Positions 16,310-24,976 are shown, counted from the stretch's first letter. The stretch is DNA of 39,738 nucleotides from Bacillota bacterium (GCA_017626845.1 JAGAHX010000003.1:1-39738), one strand, 5' to 3'. Translations and numbers: made by a program. Notes: generated by a model not told the origin, from the sequence alone.

Positions 16310-18676
16310 CTAGCCCTCCGGTGCAGGTTCGGGCGTCGGAGCCGGTTCCGGTGCGGGAGCAGGCTCAGGCGTCGGTGCGGGTTCCGGTGTGGGCTCTGGC
16401 GTCGGTTCCGGCGTCGGTTCGGGTGTGGGCTCCGGTGTCGGCGTCGGTTCCGGCGTAGGCGTGGGAGCCGGTGTGGGGGTCACAGGCGTCGTCTGACTTT
16501 GCTGGCCCTGTTCGCCTTCCTTGTTCTCCTCCTCGTCCTCCTCGCTCTTCGGGCTCCAGTTCCAGTCCTCGGCGCTGTAGTTGATGCCGAGATAGACGTC
16601 GGATTCTGCCGCTTTCTGCAGCAGTGCATCGGAGAACAGATCCATGCGGCCGCTGCGGTAGGAGACGGGATCGCCCTTGTAGTCGATGTACTTGGAGACG
16701 ACGGTCTCGGGCTGTTCCCAATCGAGCTTTTCCAGACCTTCGTGGACCACTTCCATCATGTCCTTCCACTCGTAGGCGGGAAGGCCGACGCTGGTGAGGG
16801 TGGTGCGCCGCGGGGTGTCGTAGCCCATCCAGACGGTGCAGGTATAGTACTTGCTGGCGCCGCAGAACCAGACATCCTTCGCCTCGTTGGACGTACCGGT
16901 CTTTACGAAGCACAGCGCGTTGGACGGAGCCTTTCTCGGACCCACGTCGCCGCGCTTTAAGAGCTCCTTGCAGCAGTCGATAATCATATAGGCGGCATCT
17001 TCGGAATACACGCGCGTTCTGGCGCTGTCCTCCGTAAAGATCTCGCCCTCGTCCTGCCGCACGATGCGCAGAACGCAGTTGTTTTCGATATATTCGCCCA
17101 GGTTGGCCAGGGTGGAATACGCCTTTGCCATCTCGAAGGGAGAGGCGCCGTACGTTAAGCCGCCGAGGCCTACGGAGGTGCTGTAGATGTCTTCCGGAGC
17201 CAGAGATGAGAACCGCATGGCTTCCAGATAGCGCAGTCCGTACATCGGAGTCATGCGCAGCATGATCTGATACGCGATGGTGTTCGTGGACTGCAGGATG
17301 GCTTCCCGGATGTTCATGCGTCCGGTGTTGCGCTGCGTTACGTTCTTCGGCCAGAACTTATCCTTCGGGTTGTCCTTGTCCACCAGGACTTTGGACGGAT
17401 AGTAGAAGCCGGAGTCAAATCCGGGGCCGTAGACCGCGATGGGCTTGATGGACGAACCGGGCTGCCGCTTGGCCAGATAGCCGCGGTTAAAGCTGTCGTC
17501 TGTGCCTCTGCCGCCGATCATGGCTTCGACGAAACCGGTCTCGTTGTTGATGAGCACCGCAGCGGACTGGAACGCATACTTGCCGTTCTCGCTCACTTCC
17601 GTGTAGCGCTCGCAGCGGGCGTCCAGGATCTCCTGCAGCTGCGCCTGGATATCCGGGCGGAAGGACGTGTAGATCTCATAGCCGCCGGCACGGATCTCCT
17701 TCATCTTCTCGTTGATCGTCTCCTGATACAGCGCATCGTAGGCATCCATCTCCTCGTTGGTCTCGAAGAGATACTTGAATTCGAAGCCTTCCTGCTCCAT
17801 CAGGTTGATCGCCGCCGAGTAGATGGCGAAGCTGGTCATGTAATTCTCCGTGGGAAGCTCGGGACGTTCGTAGATGAATTCCAGTTCTTCCGCTTCTGCA
17901 GCGGTCTTCTGTTCTTCCGTAATGAAGCCCTCTTCCACCATGCGTTCGAGGGTGTAGACCTGGCGGTTGATGACCCCTTCCATGTTCGTGAGGGGGTTGT
18001 AGAAGGACGCGCCTTTGGTGAGCCCCACCAGAATGGCGGATTCTGCGAGGGTCAGGTCCTTCGCGGACTTCGCGAAATAATAACGGCTGGCCGCCTCGAT
18101 CCCGTAGCAGTTGTTCCCGAAGAAGTTCATGTTGACGTACAGTTCCATGATCTCGTCTTTGGAGTACGCATCTTCGAACATGGGCGCCAGGAAGAGCTCC
18201 GTAAACTTACGGTCGAAGGTCCGTTCGCTGGACAGCACGCTGTTCTTCAGGACCTGCTGGGTGATGGTGGATCCTCCCTGGGTCACCGCACCGTGGTGCC
18301 GTACATATTCGATCGCAGCGCGCAGCACCGCCTTGTAGTCGATGCCGTGGTGCGTCTTGAAATTCTGGTCTTCTACGGCGATATACCCGTTATACACATA
18401 CGGCGAGACCTCCGAGATCTTAACGGGTTCGTACATGATCTCGTTCATCTCCGAGATGATCTCTCCGTTGGCGTCGTAGATGATGGTATTCGAGGTATAG
18501 TGAAACAGCGAAGGATCGATCTCTTGGAACTTTTCCTCCGCTACGGCCTTAAAACTGTAGACTTCCTTGCCTACCGCCAGCGCGCACACCGCACCGAACA
18601 GCACGATGACGATCAGCAGCGACTGTAGGAAGATCTTTATGATATTCAGGATCTCTTTACCGACTTGTTTGTTCAT
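16310..18676 (-). CDS. Class A penicillin-binding protein (PBP1A type)
   Basis: A 788-residue bifunctional enzyme. A membrane anchor spans about residues 11-36; the GT51 glycosyltransferase domain has E102-D-Q-N-F and GGSTITQQ and ends near residue 230; the transpeptidase domain has S408-S-I-K411 and KTGTSNEAKD. The tail after about residue 725 is a Pro/Thr/Glu/Ala-rich repeat (PTPEP units), probably a wall-spanning or disordered segment. It polymerises and cross-links peptidoglycan outside the membrane. It has its own promoter at 18743-18715 and a terminator at 16256-16279. The proline tail is encoded by a GC-rich repeat that could vary in length. Confidence 0.95.
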   Translation of the reverse strand: MNKQVGKEILNIIKIFLQSLLIVIVLFGAVCALAVGKEVYSFKAVAEEKFQEIDPSLFHYTSNTIIYDANGEIISEMNEIMYEPVKISEVSPYVYNGYIAVEDQNFKTHHGIDYKAVLRAAIEYVRHHGAVTQGGSTITQQVLKNSVLSSERTFDRKFTELFLAPMFEDAYSKDEIMELYVNMNFFGNNCYGIEAASRYYFAKSAKDLTLAESAILVGLTKGASFYNPLTNMEGVINRQVYTLERMVEEGFITEEQKTAAEAEELEFIYERPELPTENYMTSFAIYSAAINLMEQEGFEFKYLFETNEEMDAYDALYQETINEKMKEIRAGGYEIYTSFRPDIQAQLQEILDARCERYTEVSENGKYAFQSAAVLINNETGFVEAMIGGRGTDDSFNRGYLAKRQPGSSIKPIAVYGPGFDSGFYYPSKVLVDKDNPKDKFWPKNVTQRNTGRMNIREAILQSTNTIAYQIMLRMTPMYGLRYLEAMRFSSLAPEDIYSTSVGLGGLTYGASPFEMAKAYSTLANLGEYIENNCVLRIVRQDEGEIFTEDSARTRVYSEDAAYMIIDCCKELLKRGDVGPRKAPSNALCFVKTGTSNEAKDVWFCGASKYYTCTVWMGYDTPRRTTLTSVGLPAYEWKDMMEVVHEGLEKLDWEQPETVVSKYIDYKGDPVSYRSGRMDLFSDALLQKAAESDVYLGINYSAEDWNWSPKSEEDEEENKEGEQGQQSQTTPVTPTPAPTPTPEPTPTPEPTPEPTPEPTPEPTPEPAPTPEPAPAPEPAPTPEPAPEG

Positions 18677-18714
18677 CTTTCCTTCCGGATCGACAGATCT
18701 AGCATCAGAAGTGC

Positions 18715-18743
18715 ATTATATCACACTATGCGCATTTTTCCAA
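18715..18743 (-). promoter_or_regulatory. Promoter of the class A PBP gene with extended -10
   Basis: On the minus strand TTGGAA (18743-18738), 17 nt, TATAAT (18720-18715), preceded by TGA as an extended -10. It overlaps the last codons of the cyclase gene, so the PBP can be expressed apart from the upstream operon. Confidence 0.65.
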
Positions 18744-19473
18744 AGCCAATTACGTCGTGGATCACGACATCTTCGTGGATACCTTTGGGCTGTACGGTCC
18801 TGCGGCCGGCTTCGTTCTCCGCCACCCGGTCGCCCGCTGCCGCCAGCGTCTCGTCCGATACGAGGATCTGCCCGCCTTCCGTAAAACCTTCGATGCGGGA
18901 TGCCAGATTGACGTTGCGGCCGATCATGTCGTATTTCGTGCGGGTCTCGGACCCGATGTTGCCGAGCACGGCTTCTCCCGTGTGGATGCCGATGCCCATG
19001 GCGATGGGCGGATAGCCCTGCGCTTCGTTCCATTCGTTGACCGCCTTCATCCGCCGCTGCATCGCGACGGCGCAGGCGACGGCGTCTCTGGCGGAGTCTT
19101 CGTTGGGCCGGGGCGCGCCGAATACCACGACGATGGCATCGCCCACGAATTCCAGGATGTTGCCCTGCCAGGCGTTGATGATCTCGATCATCTCGCCCAG
19201 GTAGTGATTGAGCATGGCGATAAAGTCCATGGGAGCCATCCGTTCGGACAGATCCGTGGACTGGCGGAGATCCGTAAACATGATCGTCACCACCCGCCGT
19301 TCTCCGCCGATCTTCAGGTCCGCGCTGTGGGAGAGGATCTCTTCGGCGACTTCGTCTGTCAGATAGCGGCCGAAGGTCTGCCGGATCAGATCGTCCCGCT
19401 GGCGGAGCTGTTCCTTCAGGCGGGCGATCTCCGCCCGCGCCTCCTGCAGTTCTCTGCTTTCCTGTCCGCTCAT
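18721..19473 (-). CDS. Soluble class III adenylyl/guanylyl cyclase
   Basis: A 250-residue protein with a coiled-coil lead (about residues 1-35), the usual cyclase linker (FGRYLTDEVAEEIL) and one class III cyclase domain. Metal-binding aspartates are D68 (FTDLRQST) and D112 (FVGDAIVVVFG); N189 and R193 (NLASRI) are the transition-state pair. The two base-recognition positions read E108 and D182: Glu is guanylyl cyclase-like, Asp is adenylyl cyclase-like, so the product (cAMP, cGMP or another 3',5'-cNMP) cannot be fixed. There is no sensor or membrane domain. The ATG overlaps the MBL gene stop (ATGA), and two cNMP-binding proteins lie upstream in the same operon. Confidence 0.9.
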   Translation of the reverse strand: MSGQESRELQEARAEIARLKEQLRQRDDLIRQTFGRYLTDEVAEEILSHSADLKIGGERRVVTIMFTDLRQSTDLSERMAPMDFIAMLNHYLGEMIEIINAWQGNILEFVGDAIVVVFGAPRPNEDSARDAVACAVAMQRRMKAVNEWNEAQGYPPIAMGIGIHTGEAVLGNIGSETRTKYDMIGRNVNLASRIEGFTEGGQILVSDETLAAAGDRVAENEAGRRTVQPKGIHEDVVIHDVIGFGKMRIV

Positions 19474-20267
19474 AAAACGATCGTCTCTCCTTCTCTGGCC
19501 CAGCGCACGTCTGCGCGTCCGAGCGCAGCTTCCCTTGCTGTCAGCGTTTCGTCCGTGCTGTGGGGGTCATGATGGATCAGCAGCAACTTCTTCGCCCCGC
19601 AGCGTTCCATCAGAGCCATACCCTTTTGCGCCGTGGAATGTCCGAATCCCTTTCGGCTTTCGTATTCCGCTTCCGCGTACTGGCCGTCGAACAGCAGAAG
19701 ATCCGCATCCTTTGCAAATGCGGCCAGTTTTGCGAAGCCGTCTTCATCCGGCTCCTGGTCCGTGGCATAGACCAGCGTCCGGCCATCAAACTGCAGCCGG
19801 AACACCTTGCTGCCGCCGGGGTGATAACCGTCGATGGCATCGATCTTCAAAGCGCCGGCTTCCATCGAATCTTTCAGGGCACAGATGTTCACGTCCCCTG
19901 CATAGTTCCTGAGGGTCAGCGGCCAATAGGGCGGCTCGTATACGCCGTTCAGCAGCGCCTGGGGATCTTCCCCCGGGACAGCGGGAACGTAGATGTCCGT
20001 GCGCTTCCCCTTCTGGGACAGTCGGGGATACATGCCCAGGCCCAGGATATGGTCCAGGTGCAGGTGGCTCAGCAGGATGACCGGAGGCACAGAAAAGTCC
20101 GCAGGCGCGGAAACGAGTCCGCTGCCCGCGTCCAGAAATACGGTCTGCTCCCCCGCCTGCACCATGTAGCAGGAGGTGGAGCCGCCGAATCCCGTAAATT
20201 CTTTTCCGCATGCCGGAACCGATCCTCTTGCGCCGAGGACAGTAAGTGTAAACGTTTCTTTCGCCAT
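19470..20267 (-). CDS. MBL-fold metallohydrolase, possible cyclic nucleotide phosphodiesterase
   Basis: A 265-residue metallo-beta-lactamase-fold protein with H68-L-H-L-D72-H73, an N-terminal GARGSVPACG segment, and a late LIHHDPHSTDE motif typical of PhnP-like (COG1235) hydrolases. These bind two metal ions and mostly cleave phosphodiesters. The HxHLDH core resembles class II cyclic nucleotide phosphodiesterases, but the rest of that signature does not match. It lies between cNMP-binding proteins and a cyclase, so cNMP turnover is an attractive inference; RNA, phosphonate or another diester are alternatives. Translation is probably coupled to the upstream gene, whose stop codon abuts the ATG. 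Confidence 0.8.
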   Translation of the reverse strand: MAKETFTLTVLGARGSVPACGKEFTGFGGSTSCYMVQAGEQTVFLDAGSGLVSAPADFSVPPVILLSHLHLDHILGLGMYPRLSQKGKRTDIYVPAVPGEDPQALLNGVYEPPYWPLTLRNYAGDVNICALKDSMEAGALKIDAIDGYHPGGSKVFRLQFDGRTLVYATDQEPDEDGFAKLAAFAKDADLLLFDGQYAEAEYESRKGFGHSTAQKGMALMERCGAKKLLLIHHDPHSTDETLTAREAALGRADVRWAREGETIVL

Positions 20268-20735
20268 CTACTTCGTCCGGAGATCCCGGTACTCCTTGTG
20301 GAAGAAGTTTAAGCGGGACAGCAGGCCGCCGCTCTTCTTTTCGCCCTTCTTCTCGGTCTCCACGGTATCGTAGACGGTGCGGCAGGCATCCGCATACTTC
20401 TGGTTGGTCTCCCGCAGGCGGGCGCTCATCTGGCGCATCACGGCCAGCACCTTATCGGGGCTGTTCTTGAAATATTCGGAGAATTCTCCCGCGGAGATCT
20501 CCTGCACCCGGGTGCCGTCTTCGAGCGCGACCACGCTGGCGCTGCGGGGCAGGCATTCGATGAGCCCCATCTCGCCGAACACGTTCCCTTCGCCCAGCTG
20601 GGCGATCTCCTTCTCTTCCGGCGTATCGAGGCCGGCAACGACCTTCACCTTACCGCAGGTGATGTCGTACATCGTAGAGGCATATTCTCCCTGACGGACG
20701 ATCACGTCGCCCTTGTTGAATGTCTTCGTATTCAT
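20268..20735 (-). CDS. Stand-alone cyclic-nucleotide-binding protein (copy 1)
   Basis: A 155-residue protein with one Crp/PKA-type cyclic nucleotide-binding domain. The phosphate-binding cassette is F53-G-E55-M-G-L with R64-S-A-S67; E55 and R64 are the ribose- and phosphate-contacting residues. A long helical, charged tail follows (about residues 100-155), with no DNA-binding helix-turn-helix and no membrane segment. It is a paralogue of the next gene upstream. It probably senses the product of the cyclase in the operon and passes it on by protein contact. Confidence 0.88.
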   Translation of the reverse strand: MNTKTFNKGDVIVRQGEYASTMYDITCGKVKVVAGLDTPEEKEIAQLGEGNVFGEMGLIECLPRSASVVALEDGTRVQEISAGEFSEYFKNSPDKVLAVMRQMSARLRETNQKYADACRTVYDTVETEKKGEKKSGGLLSRLNFFHKEYRDLRTK

Positions 20736-20756
20736 ATCGGTCTCCCTCGCTTCGCT

Positions 20757-21242
20757 CTAATACATATCCAGGAACGGATAGGACAGATAGGAGTTGTAGA
20801 TCTCCAGCAGAGACTTCTCCAGGTCTTCGGAATGGGGCGTGCCTTCGCCCTTGTCCTTTTCTTCCTCCACGACGTCGTGGACCGTACGGCAGACGTCCAG
20901 ATAATCCTGGGTCGTCTTGCGCAGCTTCTGGCTCAGCTGCTGCATGATAAGGAAGACCTTGGCCGGCTTCTCCTCGAAGTATTCGTGGAAATCGCCTTCC
21001 GTAATGACCCCCAGATAGGTGTCGTCGGACAGGGAGACCACCGTTGCGGAACGGGGCGCGTTGTCCAGCAGTCCCATTTCACCGAAGAAATCCTCCGTCT
21101 TGAGTTCGGCCAATTTCTTCTCCTGGGGTGTGCCGTAACCCGTGTAGACGCCTACGCGGCCCCAGAAAATATCGTACATGCAGTTGCCGGGGTCACCTTC
21201 CCGGAAGATGATCTCGCCTTTTTTGTAAGATGCTCCTCTCAT
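20757..21242 (-). CDS. Stand-alone cyclic-nucleotide-binding protein (copy 2)
   Basis: A 161-residue paralogue of the previous protein: the cassette F53-G-E55-M-G-L with R64-S-A-T67 is intact, and the helical tail keeps shared residues (QxLSxxLRxTxQxYxDxCRTVxD pattern) before diverging at the end. No output domain is visible. The strong SD AAGGAGG precedes the ATG. It opens the signalling part of the operon, 18 nt after the LD-carboxypeptidase gene. The two copies likely arose by tandem duplication and may form a heterodimer. Confidence 0.88.
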   Translation of the reverse strand: MRGASYKKGEIIFREGDPGNCMYDIFWGRVGVYTGYGTPQEKKLAELKTEDFFGEMGLLDNAPRSATVVSLSDDTYLGVITEGDFHEYFEEKPAKVFLIMQQLSQKLRKTTQDYLDVCRTVHDVVEEEKDKGEGTPHSEDLEKSLLEIYNSYLSYPFLDMY

Positions 21243-21260
21243 AGTTCCTCCTTCTGAAAA

Positions 21261-22196
21261 TTATTCCGTTACGCCGCTCTCTAAGATCTCGAACGTCTTG
21301 GCGTCCGCATCCAGCCGTACCTGCACGCCCAGGGGCAAAGCCGCCTGATCGTGGGTGTGACCCATGGGCAGCCCGTACAGACAGGGTACGCCGAGACCGG
21401 CAAAATAATATTTGAATGTATCGATAACGTCGGGATAGTACCCGGACGCATCCTTACAGTCAGCGCATTCGCCGATGACGACGCCCTTCAGGTCCTTCAG
21501 CATGCCGCAGTTGCGCAGCTGCGCCAGATAGCGGTCGATGCAGTAAGGCTCTTCGCCCACTTCCTCAAAGAAGAGGATCTTGCCCGCCAGATCCGGCTGG
21601 TAGAACGTGCCGCAGCTGGCTGTCAGCAGAGACAGATTGCCGCCGATCACCGGTCCTTCCGCCTTGCCGGGAGCGATCGTGGTCAGATACTTGTTGGGCT
21701 CTGCCAGTTTGATCTCCCGGTGTTCCTCCGTCGTCGTCAGGCAGCGCAGCCAATGGTCTTTCGTGTAGGCGCTCATCCCGGGATTGATGGCGGTCAGCAC
21801 CTCGCCGTGGATCGTTACCAATCCTGCAAACTTGCCGATGGCCAGGTGTAGGGACGTGATGTCCGAATAGCCGCAGAAGATCTTGGGATTCGCTTTGATG
21901 TTATCAAAATCGATCTTGTCGATGAACTGCAGCGCACCGTAGCCGCCGCGGGCGCAGAGGATCATGTCCACGTCCTTGCGCGCGAACATCTCGTTGAGGT
22001 CTTCCGCTCTGGCTTCTTCCGAAGCTGCGATGTAGTTGGCGCGCCATTCATCCACATGCTTACCCAGCACGACCTTGTAGCCCAGGCTCTCCAGGTATTC
22101 CTTGCCTCTAGGGACCGCCGTCGGGTCCTTCGTGGGACTGGACGGGGAGATGATGGCGATGGTATCGCCGGGGTTGAGTTTTTTCGGTTTGATCAT
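21261..22196 (-). CDS. LD-carboxypeptidase, S66 family
   Basis: A 311-residue S66 serine peptidase (LdcA/MccF fold). Seen: GDTIAIISPSSP at the N-terminus, the nucleophile elbow GYSDIT, the EEVGEEPYCIDR segment with the catalytic Glu, and GLPMGHTHDQ with the catalytic His. Family members trim the terminal D-Ala from muropeptide tetrapeptides or cleave microcin C-like peptides. The ATG overlaps the M20 gene stop (ATGA). Murein recycling is the likelier role. Confidence 0.92.
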   Translation of the reverse strand: MIKPKKLNPGDTIAIISPSSPTKDPTAVPRGKEYLESLGYKVVLGKHVDEWRANYIAASEEARAEDLNEMFARKDVDMILCARGGYGALQFIDKIDFDNIKANPKIFCGYSDITSLHLAIGKFAGLVTIHGEVLTAINPGMSAYTKDHWLRCLTTTEEHREIKLAEPNKYLTTIAPGKAEGPVIGGNLSLLTASCGTFYQPDLAGKILFFEEVGEEPYCIDRYLAQLRNCGMLKDLKGVVIGECADCKDASGYYPDVIDTFKYYFAGLGVPCLYGLPMGHTHDQAALPLGVQVRLDADAKTFEILESGVTE

Positions 22197-23380
22197 TTTT
22201 TAAAGTCCTCCCAGACCTTTGCCAGACTTTCTTCGCTTTCGAAGACTTTCATGGCCGTATATCCTAGTATGCGGGCGCCGTTCGCGATGCTTGCCATCGC
22301 TTCTTCGGAGCGCGCACATTGTTCGAATGCTCTCGTATGAAGTCCCGTTCCCACCGGGGCGATCTTCAGCAGAGGCTGCAGCGTCGGGCAAATATAGCTG
22401 ACGTTGCCGGCGTCTGTGGAAGCGAAGATGCGGCGGGGGCTTAAGGCCAGCCCGCACTCTTCGAAGCTCTCCGCAGTCATGCGGTCCAAGGCGGCGTTGA
22501 ACTTCAGATCCTTGATCGGTTCATGCAGCACCGTGATCTCCGCCTCGGTCTCCGTGGCCATCGCAGCACCTTGGATGCAGCGGGTGATGCGTTCCTGCAG
22601 ATCCAGGCAGTCCTGGTAGGTGAAGGCCCGCAGCTGCAGATTCAGCTTGGCGCGGTCCGGGATGATGTTGACCACCACGCCGCCCTCCACCAGCGCACCG
22701 TGCACCTGGCAGCCGGGCTTCATGTGCTGGCGCAGCATGTCGATGGCATCCATCGTGAGTCTTGCACCGTTCAGCGCATTCTGACCCAGCCAGGGCGCAC
22801 CCGAAGCATGGGCCGATCTTCCGTGATAGACGACGCTCAGCTGGGACGTGGACAGCGCGATGGGCGAGGTCATGTTGTCCGCATCCATATGGACCATCAT
22901 GGCGAAATCGTAGTTGTTCCAGACGCCGGCCTTCTCCATCTGGACCTTGCCCGAGATCACCTCTTCCGCGGGAGTGCCCACGAGATCGATCTCCGTGTCC
23001 AGTGCATCCTGCAGAGCGTTCAGCGACAATCCTGCCAGCACGCTCACGGCGCAGGACACGTTGTGACCGCAGGCATGGCCAGGGCCGCCGTCCGCTCCCA
23101 GACCGGGGAGGGCGTCGTACTCCGTTAAGATGGCCATCTTGTGTTTATACTGTTTTCCCGCCGGCAGCCGGACCGCCCGGAAGGCGTGGTCCACGCCGGC
23201 AAATTCTCTTTCTACGGCGAAGCCTTCCGCTTCCAGCAGCGCGCAGATCTTAGCGCAGCTCTCCTTCTCCTTCGTGGAGATCTCGGGATGGTCGCCCAGC
23301 CAGGCTGCCAATTCCCGGCAGCGTGCTTCGTATTTGATAAGTTCCTGTTCGAATGTAGATTTTTTCTGTTCGTAGTTCAT
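22193..23380 (-). CDS. M20 family amidohydrolase (AbgB/aminoacylase-like)
   Basis: A 395-residue zinc-dependent amidohydrolase. Metal and catalytic motifs: AILTEYDALPGLGADGGPGHACGHN, GTPAEEVISGK, and a late His in PVGTGLHTR. A dimerisation domain sits between (VVYHGRSAHASG). Relatives cleave N-acyl amino acids or p-aminobenzoyl-glutamate; the substrate here is not evident. It is coupled by ATGA to rnhB upstream and to the S66 gene downstream. Confidence 0.9.
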   Translation of the reverse strand: MNYEQKKSTFEQELIKYEARCRELAAWLGDHPEISTKEKESCAKICALLEAEGFAVEREFAGVDHAFRAVRLPAGKQYKHKMAILTEYDALPGLGADGGPGHACGHNVSCAVSVLAGLSLNALQDALDTEIDLVGTPAEEVISGKVQMEKAGVWNNYDFAMMVHMDADNMTSPIALSTSQLSVVYHGRSAHASGAPWLGQNALNGARLTMDAIDMLRQHMKPGCQVHGALVEGGVVVNIIPDRAKLNLQLRAFTYQDCLDLQERITRCIQGAAMATETEAEITVLHEPIKDLKFNAALDRMTAESFEECGLALSPRRIFASTDAGNVSYICPTLQPLLKIAPVGTGLHTRAFEQCARSEEAMASIANGARILGYTAMKVFESEESLAKVWEDFKK

Positions 23381-24018
23381 AGATAATCGGATATAAAAGT
23401 TTTTCTGTGGATGGGACAGGGTCCCTGGGCCTTCAGCCCGTCGTAATGTGCCTTTGTGCCGTAACCCTTGTTGCTTTCGAAGGCGTAGCCCGGATACTGC
23501 AGGGCCATCTCCTCCATATAGCGGTCCCTCGTCACCTTCGCCAGGATCGACGCCGCCGCAATGGACGTGGAATTGGCGTCGCCCTTCACGATCGCGGTCT
23601 GGGGCAGATCCAGGGCACGGACGGTAAAGTTGCCGTCGATCAGCACATGCTGCGGTCTTACGGACAACCCGTTTACCGCTTCCGCCATGGCCTTTTTCGT
23701 CGCCTCCAGGATGTTGACCGCATCGATCACCTCCGGGCCCTGCCAGCCGATGGACCAGGCCAGCGCCTTTTCCTTGATGATCTCGAAGAGCTCCTCCCGT
23801 TTCTTCGGGGAGAGTTTCTTGGAATCGTCGATGCCCAGCACGTCGAAATCCTGGGGCAGGATGACCGCAGCAGCCACCACGGGGCCTGCCAGAGGGCCTC
23901 TGCCCACTTCGTCCACGCCGGCCACGAGGGTCCGTCCGGACGCCCAGAGGCCGCGCTCGTGCTGCAGCATGGTCTGCAAGCGTTCTTTCAGCATTTCCTG
24001 CCGTTCTGCCTTCGTCAT
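23377..24018 (-). CDS. rnhB: Ribonuclease HII
   Basis: A 213-residue RNase HII that removes ribonucleotides and RNA primers from DNA-RNA hybrids. The active-site segment VAGVD36-E37-VGRGPLAGP is clear, followed by DDSKKLSPKKREELF and the SIAAASILAKVTRD block. The length is typical. It lies 7 nt after the NYN gene. Confidence 0.97.
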   Translation of the reverse strand: MTKAERQEMLKERLQTMLQHERGLWASGRTLVAGVDEVGRGPLAGPVVAAAVILPQDFDVLGIDDSKKLSPKKREELFEIIKEKALAWSIGWQGPEVIDAVNILEATKKAMAEAVNGLSVRPQHVLIDGNFTVRALDLPQTAIVKGDANSTSIAAASILAKVTRDRYMEEMALQYPGYAFESNKGYGTKAHYDGLKAQGPCPIHRKTFISDYL

Positions 24019-24025
24019 GGAACGT

Positions 24026-24976
24026 CTACCCTCTGTAATCGCTTTCCTGCTCTTCTCTTAAGTAGACCTGCTTGACGCTGGAATTTTCGTTGCGCACCGA
24101 CTTCATCTCGAAGCCCTTCAGGGACTTGAGGAAGGGCGTCAGCTTGGAATAGCCGTAATTTCTCACGTCGAAATCGGAGTAGCGCTTTAGGAGCTTGTTG
24201 CCCAGGTCGGAAGTGGATACCCAGCCGTCCTCGTCGGAATCCTCCCGCAGAATGTCGATGAGGGATCTGCGGATGGCGTCCAGAGGCGTAATGGCCTCTT
24301 CCTCTTCCAGCACCGGCGGTTCCTCGTGGATCTCCACGGGAGGTTCTTCCTTGAGCTTGGGGATGACCTTGACGGACTTCACCTTGCCGCCCTTGGAATT
24401 CTTTTCGGCCTTGGCCGCCTTCTCTTTTTCGGCCTTTTCCTTTTCCGCTCTTTCCTTCTCGGCCTTCGCAGCGGCTGCCTTTTCCTTCTCGGCCTTCGCC
24501 TTCTCCTTTTCCGCCTTGGAGGACTTGGAGGAAGCTTTACTGCCGGAGAGGATATCCAGATACTTAAACTTGTTGCAGGCGGTGGTGAAGGCCTTCGGCG
24601 TCTTCTTTTCGCCCATGCCTACGACCAACATGCCGGATTCCCGCAGCCGGCTGGCCAACCGGGTAAAGTCGCTGTCGCTGGTGACCAGGCAGAAGCCTTC
24701 CACGTTGCCGGAATACAGGATATCCATGGCATCGATGATCATGGCGGAGTCCGTCGCGTTCTTGCCCGTGGTGTAGCTGTACTGCTGGATCGGGGTCACC
24801 GAGTACTCCAGAAGCACCTTTTTCCAGGGCGCCAGCGCCGGTTTCGTCCAGTCGCCGTAGATGCGCTTGTACGTCACCTCGCCTTCGCCGGCCATCTCGT
24901 CCAGGATGGTCTTGATGTACCGGTCCGAAATATTGTCCGCGTCGATGAGGACCGCGAACCGCTTGTCTGTCGTCAT
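24026..24976 (-). CDS. NYN (PIN-like) domain protein with C-terminal OST-HTH/LOTUS domain
   Basis: A 316-residue protein. Residues about 6-145 are a NYN domain of the LabA/DUF88 type: VLIDADN with the first metal-binding Asp, then DSAMIIDAMDIL and VTSDSDFTRLA. Residues about 155-205 are a low-complexity AEKEKA linker that could vary in length. Residues about 235-305 fit an OST-HTH/LOTUS domain (GWVSTSDLGNKLLKRY). NYN domains are metal-dependent nucleases and LOTUS domains bind RNA, so this is probably an RNA-processing or RNA-decay factor. It is the first gene of the operon, with its own promoter. Confidence 0.88.
   Translation of the reverse strand: MTTDKRFAVLIDADNISDRYIKTILDEMAGEGEVTYKRIYGDWTKPALAPWKKVLLEYSVTPIQQYSYTTGKNATDSAMIIDAMDILYSGNVEGFCLVTSDSDFTRLASRLRESGMLVVGMGEKKTPKAFTTACNKFKYLDILSGSKASSKSSKAEKEKAKAEKEKAAAAKAEKERAEKEKAEKEKAAKAEKNSKGGKVKSVKVIPKLKEEPPVEIHEEPPVLEEEEAITPLDAIRRSLIDILREDSDEDGWVSTSDLGNKLLKRYSDFDVRNYGYSKLTPFLKSLKGFEMKSVRNENSSVKQVYLREEQESDYRG

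Noticed and set aside
18721-21242. A Pycsar or CBASS anti-phage system
   Set aside because: No TIR, transmembrane, nuclease or other killing effector is fused to the cNMP-binding domains, and the cyclase is not a CD-NTase; kept only as a remote possibility in the findings.
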